Assembly (NCBI GenBank): GCA_020853455.1
Contig: JADYYV010000033.1
Span: 1-5,369 of the forward strand
DNA from: Alphaproteobacteria bacterium
GTDB lineage: Bacteria; Pseudomonadota; Alphaproteobacteria; Micavibrionales; UBA2020
DNA length: 5,369 nt
Direction: 5' to 3'
Notes under the pieces: model-generated
Told to the model about the DNA's origin: nothing
Seen by the model: the letters and a program-made list of their open reading frames with translations, nothing else
Database searches by the model: none
In this document: positions 1 through 4,494 of the stretch, piece after piece
Position numbering within the stretch: position 1 is the stretch's first letter
Layout: each line of letters starts with the position of its first letter
Translations under genes and position numbers: made by a program

Positions 1-138
1 GACCAGCACTTCGGCGGCGCTGCGGCCCCAGATGGCGGGCACGGCATATTCGGCGAAGTCGCCGTCCTGATGGATACGCTGTGCGACCCCTTTGACGGGG
101 TCGATGTCCGAACGGGTATAGAGCCGCTGCACGCGCAT
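1..138 (-). CDS. nrdJ: Probable B12-dependent (class II) ribonucleotide reductase, N-terminal fragment
   Basis: Only the first 46 codons are inside the window; the gene runs off the left edge. The product begins MRVQRLYTRSD and contains AVPAIWGRSAAEVLV at residues 32-46. This resembles the start of adenosylcobalamin-dependent ribonucleotide reductases, which open with a basic MRIxRRYT-like segment and then carry a 'VPExWSQxAxDVLxQKYF' segment. If correct, it reduces ribonucleotides to deoxyribonucleotides in the cytoplasm using a B12 radical. The ATG at 138-136 is preceded by a weak AGG-containing Shine-Dalgarno (AACAGGTT, 151-144). The usual 'SEIRNPDGS'-like stretch between the two motifs is not recognisable, and no catalytic cysteine is in view, so the call rests on partial N-terminal resemblance. 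It is divergent from the NDUFA12 gene. Confidence 0.5.
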   Translation of the reverse strand, partial: MRVQRLYTRSDIDPVKGVAQRIHQDGDFAEYAVPAIWGRSAAEVLV

Positions 139-153
139 CAATTAACCTGTTGT

Positions 154-167
154 AATATCTTGATATT
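154..167. repeat. 14-bp inverted repeat AATATC-TT-GATATT, operator-like
   Basis: The arms AATATC (154-159) and GATATT (162-167) are perfect inverted copies separated by TT. The centre lies about 23 bp upstream of the start codon of the minus-strand nrdJ-like gene and overlaps its candidate -10 element. This position fits a dimeric repressor site. It does not match the NrdR consensus well, and the cognate regulator is unknown. A palindrome this short in an AT-rich spacer could also be chance. Confidence 0.4.
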
Positions 168-182
168 CGAAAGAAACAGCAA
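154..182 (-). promoter_or_regulatory. Candidate promoter of the nrdJ-like gene
   Basis: Reading the minus strand, TTGCTG (182-177) and GATATT (159-154) are separated by 17 bp, a sigma70-like arrangement. The predicted start of transcription would be near 147, leaving a leader of only about 10 nt before the ATG at 138. That is unusually short and lowers confidence. The -10 element lies inside a perfect palindrome, which would suit repression at this site. The assignment is by eye from hexamer spacing only. Confidence 0.25.
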
Positions 183-258
183 TCTTGGGCTTGGGCGATA
201 ATGTGACACAATTACCCCTGCCTTATCAATTGCCGTTTTGTCGCTGTTATTGCTACAG

Positions 259-289
259 AAAAAAGTTGCGCCCCTGTGACCGCAGGGCG
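259..289 (-). terminator. Possible hairpin plus U-tract on the minus strand
   Basis: Read on the minus strand, CGCCCTG (289-283), a 6-nt loop and CAGGGGCG (276-269) form a 7-bp stem with one bulged base. Four bases later come six T residues (264-259). The shape is that of a weak intrinsic terminator. It lies upstream of the nrdJ-like gene and about 36 bp outside NDUFA12. It could therefore stop antisense transcription coming out of NDUFA12 or act as an attenuator in a long nrdJ leader. On the plus strand the hairpin has no U-tract. Confidence 0.3.
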
Positions 290-324
290 TATTTATTGAA
301 CTCAAGATTCTATAAGGCGGAAAA

Positions 325-714
325 ATGGCAAAACTTTCCATATTCGGCGTTCTCAGCAATATCCAGATGCTGCTGCACACAAGCCTCCACGGTAAATTCG
401 TGGGCAAGGACCAGCTGGGTAACAAATACTACAAAGGCAAGGCGCGCAAAGGCAGCAAGCGCGAACGCCGCTGGGTCATCTATACCGGCGACACCGAGGC
501 ATCGATGGTGCCGCCCGAATGGCATGGCTGGCTGCACAGCCAGACCGACAAAGTGCCGCCGATGGAAAACCGCAACCGCAAATCATGGCAATTGCCGCAC
601 CTGCCGAACCAGACGGGTACGGCGGGCGCGTACCTGCCGCCCGGCCATACGCTGAAGGGCGGCAACCGCGCAGCGTCGAGCGCGGATATCACCGCATGGC
701 AGCCGCCGGAATAA
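325..714 (+). CDS. NADH:ubiquinone oxidoreductase accessory subunit, NDUFA12 family
   Basis: This 129-residue protein is the bacterial counterpart of mitochondrial complex I subunit NDUFA12 (B17.2). It is an accessory subunit without redox cofactors that binds the peripheral arm and helps assembly or stability. In Alphaproteobacteria it is one of the few supernumerary subunits shared with mitochondria. The family core is clear: GKFVGKDQLGNKYYKGK at about 23-39, then RRWVIYTGDTEASMVPPEWHGWLH at about 48-71 (split in two: RRWVIYTGDTEAS and MVPPEWHGWLH), then WQLPHLPNQTGT at 88-99 and AYLPPGHTLKGGNR at 102-115. The length is normal for bacterial members. The ATG has a strong Shine-Dalgarno, AAGGCGG, four bases upstream. 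It is the first gene of a plus-strand cluster with mlaD and DUF2155. The main nuo operon is not in this window. Confidence 0.95.
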   Translation: MAKLSIFGVLSNIQMLLHTSLHGKFVGKDQLGNKYYKGKARKGSKRERRWVIYTGDTEASMVPPEWHGWLHSQTDKVPPMENRNRKSWQLPHLPNQTGTAGAYLPPGHTLKGGNRAASSADITAWQPPE

Positions 715-728
715 CTGGAGAAAATCAC

Positions 729-1265
729 ATGCAAAGAAATATGGCTGAAACGGTTCTGGGCGCCGTCGTCCTGCTGGTCGCGGGTGCGTTCATGCTTTTC
801 TTTTACCGCACAAGCGATATCGCCCCGCAATCGGGTTACCAGCTGACCGCCGAATTCGACAAGATCGACGGCCTCGATACCGGCGCGCCCGTGCGCATCG
901 GCGGCGTCAAGGTCGGCCAGGTGCTGGGGTTTGAACTGAACGCGCAGACATATCGCGCGATCGTGCATTTGAGCATCGACGACCAGATCAAGCTGCCCGT
1001 CGATACCGCCGCCGTGATCCAGAGCGCGGGCCTGCTGGACGGCAAGTTCATGACGCTGCAGCCCGGCAACGAAGACGACATGCTGAAACCGGGCGGCAAG
1101 ATCGAATACACGCAATCGACCGCCAGCCTTGAACAGCTGCTGGGCCAGGTGATTTTCAGCCTGACGAAGGACAAGGACGAGGACAAGGCGGAAGCCGAAG
1201 CGGCCGCAGCCCCCGCACCGGGAAAAGCCCCCGAACAGGCGCCCGCGCAGGAAACCCATCCCTGA
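729..1265 (+). CDS. mlaD: MlaD-like MCE-domain protein (lipid transport, outer-membrane lipid asymmetry)
   Basis: This 178-residue protein is a single-MCE-domain substrate-binding subunit of a Mla-type phospholipid transporter. It is anchored in the inner membrane, with the MCE domain in the periplasm forming a hexameric ring. Residues about 7-26 are one hydrophobic helix (TVLGAVVLLVAGAFMLFF). The MCE domain spans about 37-126, with GLDTGAPVRIGGVKVGQV at 48-65 and AGLLDGKFMTLQPG at 100-113. The post-MCE helix TASLEQLLGQVIFSL (131-145) matches the MlaD core-helix region. Residues 146-178 are a charged, Ala/Pro-rich tail. The ATG at 729 has GGAG eight bases upstream, and an in-frame ATG at 741 lacks one. 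The frame is open further upstream, but that part overlaps NDUFA12 and has no MCE-like content. The stop TGA shares its A with the next ATG. No mlaE, mlaF or mlaB is adjacent. Confidence 0.9.
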   Translation: MQRNMAETVLGAVVLLVAGAFMLFFYRTSDIAPQSGYQLTAEFDKIDGLDTGAPVRIGGVKVGQVLGFELNAQTYRAIVHLSIDDQIKLPVDTAAVIQSAGLLDGKFMTLQPGNEDDMLKPGGKIEYTQSTASLEQLLGQVIFSLTKDKDEDKAEAEAAAAPAPGKAPEQAPAQETHP

Positions 1266-1969
1266 TGCGCAAGCCTTTTTCCATTTTGACCGCCGCGCTC
1301 CTCTGCTTCAGCACGATGGCTGTGGCTGCGCCGCGCAAGATGGAAAACACCTCGATCGTCGTCATGCGCACGATCGACAAGCTGTCGGCGCGCACGCATA
1401 CCTTTGAAATTCCCGTCGATAAAACCGTGAAATTCGGCAATTCGCTGTTCATCAAGGTGCGGGCGTGCAAGCGCGCCTCGCCGCTCGACCGGCCCGAAAG
1501 CGCGGCATTTATGCAGATCTGGGAGCGCAAGCCGTCGGAAAAGGATTCGACATGGATTTTCAGCGGCTGGATGTTCGCCTCCAACCCCTCCCTTTCCGCC
1601 ATGGACCATCCGGTTTATGACGTCTGGGTGATGGAATGCAAGAACGCGGCGACGGCTGCGAAGCCGGCCGAAGTTTTCTCGTCCGAAAAAGCGCCCGCGC
1701 ATGCGCCCGAAGAAGACGGCAAGCCCGCCGCATCGCCGGATGACGAACCCGCGGTCGACACCGAAGCCGCCGACACCGAAGCATCGCCCGAACCCGGCGA
1801 CGCGCCCGCGAAACCCGACAAGCCCGCGGCCGTTGCAAAACCCGCAGCCCCGGCAGGCGCGCCGGTTGCGGGTGAAACCGCGCCGCTGCTGAAACCGGCG
1901 CCCATGCCGCCGGTGGACCAGCTGCCCGGATCGTTCGAGGACGGCGAAGCCGCCAATCCCGAAGACTGA
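1265..1969 (+). CDS. DUF2155 domain-containing secreted protein
   Basis: This 234-residue protein of unknown function belongs to the DUF2155 family, found mainly in Alphaproteobacteria. Residues 1-21 look like a Sec signal peptide: basic MRK, a hydrophobic core and an A-V-A site at 19-21. It is probably periplasmic. The conserved domain occupies about 28-125, with THTFEIPVDKTVKFGNSLFI (44-63), VRAC (65-68), AAFMQIWE (80-87), IFSGWMFASNPSLSAMDHPV (98-117) and YDVWVMEC (118-125). Cys68 and Cys125 are both in family motifs and could form a disulfide (inference). Residues 126-234 are a low-complexity Ala/Pro/Glu/Asp/Lys tail, probably disordered. The start overlaps the mlaD stop by one base (TGATG), implying translational coupling. 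The codons for residues 117-234 are overlapped by the convergent aat frame. Confidence 0.9.
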   Translation: MRKPFSILTAALLCFSTMAVAAPRKMENTSIVVMRTIDKLSARTHTFEIPVDKTVKFGNSLFIKVRACKRASPLDRPESAAFMQIWERKPSEKDSTWIFSGWMFASNPSLSAMDHPVYDVWVMECKNAATAAKPAEVFSSEKAPAHAPEEDGKPAASPDDEPAVDTEAADTEASPEPGDAPAKPDKPAAVAKPAAPAGAPVAGETAPLLKPAPMPPVDQLPGSFEDGEAANPED

Positions 1970-2565
1970 CCGCCGAATACGACCGGCAATTCCAGCGCCG
2001 CGCCCAGCCGCGCGTGATATTCATCGCGCGGAATTTCCTCGACGCCGAACTGCATCAGGTGTTCGTTGATGAACTGCGTATCCAGCAGCGCATAGCCCTG
2101 CTTCCACAGCCGCGCCGCCAGATAGACCAGCGCGATCTTGCTGGCATCGGTCGCGGTTGAAAACATGCTTTCGCCGAAAAACGCGCCGCCGATGGAAATG
2201 CCGTAAACGCCGCCGACCAATTCATCGCCGCGCCACGCCTCGACGCTATGCGCGAAACCCGCTTCATGCAGCTGCGTATAAAGGTCGATGATTTTATCGT
2301 TGATCCATGTGTCTTTGCGCGCATCGGCGCAGCCGGTCATGACTGCGCGAAACGCACGGTCGAAGGTAATGCGATAAGGCGCCTGACGTATCGTGCGCCG
2401 CAGCCGCTTCGGCACATGCAGGCGGCCGATGGGCAGAACGCCCCGCATTTGCGGATCGTACCATTCGATGGTGCGGGCGCGGCGGCTGCGCGCCATCGGG
2501 AACACGCCGATGGTATAGGCATGCAGCAGCAATTCCGGCGTGATGTCGGGATCACCCTTGGCCAA
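1615..2565 (-). CDS. aat: Leucyl/phenylalanyl-tRNA-protein transferase with unusual C-terminal readthrough
   Basis: Aat transfers Leu or Phe from aminoacyl-tRNA to proteins with N-terminal Lys or Arg, marking them for ClpS/ClpAP degradation in the cytoplasm. Diagnostic motifs are ITPELLLHAYTIGVFPMA (8-25), RGVLPI (41-46), DTWIN (85-89), HSVEAW (106-111), GGAFFGESMFS (126-136), DASKIALV (140-147), LLDTQF (160-165) and EH (168-169). Glu131, Asp162 and Gln164 lie in the motifs holding the catalytic-site residues of E. coli Aat. The frame is closed by TGA just upstream of TTG at 2565, and that TTG is the only plausible start before ITPELLL. It has a weak Shine-Dalgarno and overlaps the GNAT gene by 14 bp, suggesting coupling. 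The conserved body ends near residue 197 (about 1975). There is no stop until 1615-1617, adding about 119 Ala/Gly/Ser-rich residues antisense to DUF2155. The family is normally about 200-240 residues. Confidence 0.9.
   Translation of the reverse strand: MAKGDPDITPELLLHAYTIGVFPMARSRRARTIEWYDPQMRGVLPIGRLHVPKRLRRTIRQAPYRITFDRAFRAVMTGCADARKDTWINDKIIDLYTQLHEAGFAHSVEAWRGDELVGGVYGISIGGAFFGESMFSTATDASKIALVYLAARLWKQGYALLDTQFINEHLMQFGVEEIPRDEYHARLGAALELPVVFGGQSSGLAASPSSNDPGSWSTGGMGAGFSSGAVSPATGAPAGAAGFATAAGLSGFAGASPGSGDASVSAASVSTAGSSSGDAAGLPSSSGACAGAFSDEKTSAGFAAVAAFLHSITQTS
1756..1782 (+). repeat. Short direct repeat inside the DUF2155 tail
   Basis: The 12-mer CGACACCGAAGC occurs at 1756-1767 and again at 1771-1782, a 15-bp period that encodes two DTEA units in the acidic low-complexity tail. 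It is in frame, so copy-number change would lengthen or shorten the tail of DUF2155 without a frameshift. It would do the same to the antisense frame of aat. Confidence 0.6.
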
Positions 2566-3076
2566 GGTTTTTCACAAGTTTTAACGTGAGCAAATCATCG
2601 ACCGCGCGCATATCGCCCGCCGTGACGGGCACATCGTCATAGGAAACGCCCGCGCCGTCGGGCACATAGCCGCGCCGCACATATAATCGCTGCGCCGCGC
2701 CGTAACGGGCATAAAGCCCGACGCTGATGCCCATATCCTCGTGACCTTTGCCGCGCGCCAGGCTTTCACAAAACGCGACCATCGCGTCGCCGATGCCCTG
2801 CTGACGCGCGGTGGGGACGACATTCAGGTCCTGGATTTCAGGAATGTTCAGGCGGCGGAACGGGGCATAATTTGGCTTCCAGTTCACCTGCACGTAACCG
2901 ACGGCGGCGCCCGCCTGTTCGGCCAGCAGCACGGTGCGCCCCTCTTTGAAGCTGCGCGCGAAATAGCCGGTTTCATGCGTGGCGCGCATGGCGGCCGAAA
3001 CGGCGTCGAGCGCCGGAATATCGGTCTCGGTCGCTTCGCGCAGGATCAGATTTTTCATAAGGGGATTATCGCTCAT
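2552..3076 (-). CDS. GNAT-family N-acetyltransferase
   Basis: This 174-residue cytoplasmic protein has the Gcn5-related acetyltransferase fold, which moves an acetyl group from acetyl-CoA to an amine. The N-terminal motif LREATETDIPALDAV (12-26) is typical. Motif A is at about 81-105, with IQDLNVVPTARQQGIGDAM containing the R-Q-Q-G-I-G pyrophosphate loop at 91-96. Motif B is at about 121-140 (LYARYGAAQRLYVRRGYVPD). The ending with VSYDDVPVTAG and VDDLLTLKLVK resembles a GNAT subgroup with 'YxGRPVPPGExxxVDDDLxLxLxK' tails. The substrate cannot be inferred. The ATG at 3076 has AGGA six bases upstream, while the in-frame Met7 at 3058 has no such signal. It is the upstream partner of aat and overlaps it by 14 bp, so the two are probably co-transcribed. 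Confidence 0.9.
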   Translation of the reverse strand: MSDNPLMKNLILREATETDIPALDAVSAAMRATHETGYFARSFKEGRTVLLAEQAGAAVGYVQVNWKPNYAPFRRLNIPEIQDLNVVPTARQQGIGDAMVAFCESLARGKGHEDMGISVGLYARYGAAQRLYVRRGYVPDGAGVSYDDVPVTAGDMRAVDDLLTLKLVKNLGQG

Positions 3077-3177
3077 GTTTTATCCTAACCCGCCTTTTTT
3101 ATGCCCGCATCCGAATTCTTTTTCTGCTTTGTTTCCCATCCGCAAACATTGGAAACGGCGCGGAAATAGGGAATAAT
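3077..3177. promoter_or_regulatory. Divergent intergenic region, GNAT-aat (-) / mechanosensitive channel-zntB (+)
   Basis: This 101-bp spacer lies between two divergent transcription units. On the plus strand TTGGAA (3149-3154) and AATAAT (3172-3177) are 17 bp apart, which would start transcription close to the ATG at 3184 and give an almost leaderless mRNA; this is weak. A perfect inverted repeat (3131-3156) lies in the middle. On the minus strand a good Shine-Dalgarno precedes the GNAT start, but I see no clear promoter pair. No rho-independent terminator is visible. Confidence 0.45.
3131..3156. repeat. Inverted repeat GTTTCC-N14-GGAAAC, operator-like
   Basis: GTTTCC at 3131-3136 and GGAAAC at 3151-3156 are perfect inverted copies with a 14-bp gap. 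The half-sites are 20 bp apart centre to centre, about two helical turns. The right arm overlaps the candidate -35 of the channel gene. This is compatible with a dimeric regulator acting on both divergent units, but six-base arms are short and no regulator is encoded nearby. Confidence 0.3.
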
Positions 3178-4491
3178 GTGAAGATGATCGAGGAATTCCT
3201 GCTCACGCTCAGTTCGGAAAACAAGCTCGCCCTGATGTGGGTGCTGGGCGCGCCCGTGATCGGCCTCTTGTTCTTCTGGGCGGCGAAGTCGCACTGGAAA
3301 GCGCTGCCGGACAAGGAAAAACCGTCGGCCAAGCTGTATCGCCGCCTGATCCCGCTGATCGGCCCCGTCATCAACCTGATCGTTCTCATCGTCGGCGCGG
3401 CGCTGATCGGCAAAAAGGGGCTGATCGTCGATGAAACCATCCGCCATATCGTGCGCGTGCTGTGCTTCGGCTGGCTGGGGCTTGCCGCCGTCTATTCGCT
3501 GACGCATAGCCGCGGCAAGACGCTGATTGCGGCGCTGATAGCCCTGTTCTTCGGCTTTCTGTCGCTGACCAACCTGTTGGGCGACCTCATCAAGGTCGCG
3601 CAGGACACGACGTTTTCGGTCGGCAAGATCGAGCTGTCGGCGTATCAGGCCGTCAAATTCGTCATCAGCATCGTGCTTTTGATGTGGCTGGCAAGCGCGG
3701 TCATCCGCGGCATGGAACTGTCGCTCCAGAAAATCCGCTATTTGCGGCCTTCCACACGCCAGCTGTTCCTGTCGCTGGGGCGCATCGGCGTTTATGTGGT
3801 GGCGGCGCTGTTCGCGCTGTCCACCATCGGCATCGATCTTACCGCCTTCGCCATCTTCGGCGGCGCGGTCGGCGTCGGCCTCGGCTTCGGGTTGCAGAAA
3901 ATCGCGTCCAACTTCATCAGCGGCATGATCCTGCTGCTGGAACGCTCGGTCGAGGTCGGCGACATGATCGAGATGGCGAACGGCGACGTATCGGGCATCG
4001 TCAAGAAAACCGGCGCGCGCTACACGCTGGTCGAGGCGTTTGATTCCCGCGAGATCATGATCCCGAACGAGGATTTCATCACCCAGCGCGTCGTCAACTG
4101 GACGCTCAGCGACGCGCGCGGGCTGCTGCGCCTGCCGATCAACGTCGCTTACGGCACCGATCTGGACCGCGCGCGGGAAGTCATGCTGTCGGTTGCGCGC
4201 GCGCATCCGCGCTGCCTTGCGTCGCCCGCGCCGACCTGTATCCTGACCGGTTTCAACGATCTGGCCGTCGCCTTTTCGCTGAACGTCTGGGTCGCCGATA
4301 TCCGCGAAAAACGCATCACGACGCAAAGCGAAATCCTGTTCGCCGTCTGGCGCCGTTTTCTGGAGGAAGATATCGGCATGCCGCATTCCCCGCGCGAGTC
4401 GTCGTATAAGACCCGCGAAAAAGAGATCGCCGCGCAGGCGGAGGCCGCCGCGCCGAAGCCGGATACCCTCCCCGAAGCGGCGAAGGTGTAG
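3178..4491 (+). CDS. MscS-family mechanosensitive ion channel
   Basis: This 437-residue inner-membrane protein should open under membrane tension and release solutes during hypo-osmotic shock. Hydrophobic segments are at about 16-36, 57-77, 91-108, 114-132, 155-176, 198-217 and 221-254, so it has extra N-terminal helices compared with the three of E. coli MscS (286 residues). The last is the Gly/Ala-rich pore helix: AIFGGAVGVGLGFGLQKIAS (225-244), followed by NFISGMILLLER. The beta domain covers about 255-310 (VEVGDMIEM, IPNEDFITQRVVNW), and the cytoplasmic alpha/beta domain about 315-400 (VAYGTDLDRA). The last 35 residues are an Ala/Glu/Lys-rich tail. The GTG at 3178 has AGGGA five bases upstream; an in-frame ATG at 3184 is an equally possible start, only two residues shorter. 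It is followed by a ZntB-like gene after three bases. Confidence 0.93.
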   Translation: MKMIEEFLLTLSSENKLALMWVLGAPVIGLLFFWAAKSHWKALPDKEKPSAKLYRRLIPLIGPVINLIVLIVGAALIGKKGLIVDETIRHIVRVLCFGWLGLAAVYSLTHSRGKTLIAALIALFFGFLSLTNLLGDLIKVAQDTTFSVGKIELSAYQAVKFVISIVLLMWLASAVIRGMELSLQKIRYLRPSTRQLFLSLGRIGVYVVAALFALSTIGIDLTAFAIFGGAVGVGLGFGLQKIASNFISGMILLLERSVEVGDMIEMANGDVSGIVKKTGARYTLVEAFDSREIMIPNEDFITQRVVNWTLSDARGLLRLPINVAYGTDLDRAREVMLSVARAHPRCLASPAPTCILTGFNDLAVAFSLNVWVADIREKRITTQSEILFAVWRRFLEEDIGMPHSPRESSYKTREKEIAAQAEAAAPKPDTLPEAAKV

Positions 4492-4494
4492 AAC

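Larger units (their letters stand above)
139..324. promoter_or_regulatory. Divergent intergenic region, nrdJ-like (-) / NDUFA12 (+)
   Basis: This 186-bp AT-richer spacer holds no convincing ORF and must carry promoters for both flanking genes. On the plus strand, TTGCGC (266-271) and TATTTA (290-295) with an 18-bp spacer form a weak sigma70-like pair upstream of NDUFA12, followed by a good Shine-Dalgarno AAGGCGG at 314-320. On the minus strand a weak promoter overlapping a palindrome is described separately. A tandem TTGGGC hexamer lies at 185-196. I looked for a cobalamin riboswitch because the minus-strand gene may be B12-dependent, but saw no B12-box-like sequence. I also saw no good match to the NrdR box consensus. 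Confidence 0.55.

Noticed and set aside
141..156. CtrA-type site (TTAA-N7-TTAA) near the nrdJ-like start
   Set aside because: Only one half-site (TTAA) is present; the second is TAAT with wrong identity, so the match is poor.
139..324. Cobalamin riboswitch upstream of the putative B12-dependent reductase
   Set aside because: I found no B12-box-like sequence on the minus strand, and the region is short for that riboswitch class.
519..728. Upstream extension of the mlaD frame
   Set aside because: This part overlaps NDUFA12 and lacks membrane or MCE features. The ATG at 729 has a good Shine-Dalgarno and begins directly before the membrane helix.
480..1259. A 259-codon minus-strand open frame opposite NDUFA12 and mlaD
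   Set aside because: It is opposite two well-supported genes and shows no family motif; it is a frame shadow of GC-rich codon bias.
836..1702. A 288-codon minus-strand open frame opposite mlaD and DUF2155
   Set aside because: It has no recognisable domain and is fully explained by antisense openness of real genes.
1965..2020. Bidirectional terminator between the convergent DUF2155 and aat genes
   Set aside because: No GC-rich stem followed by a T-run is visible on either strand. The aat frame reads straight through this segment.
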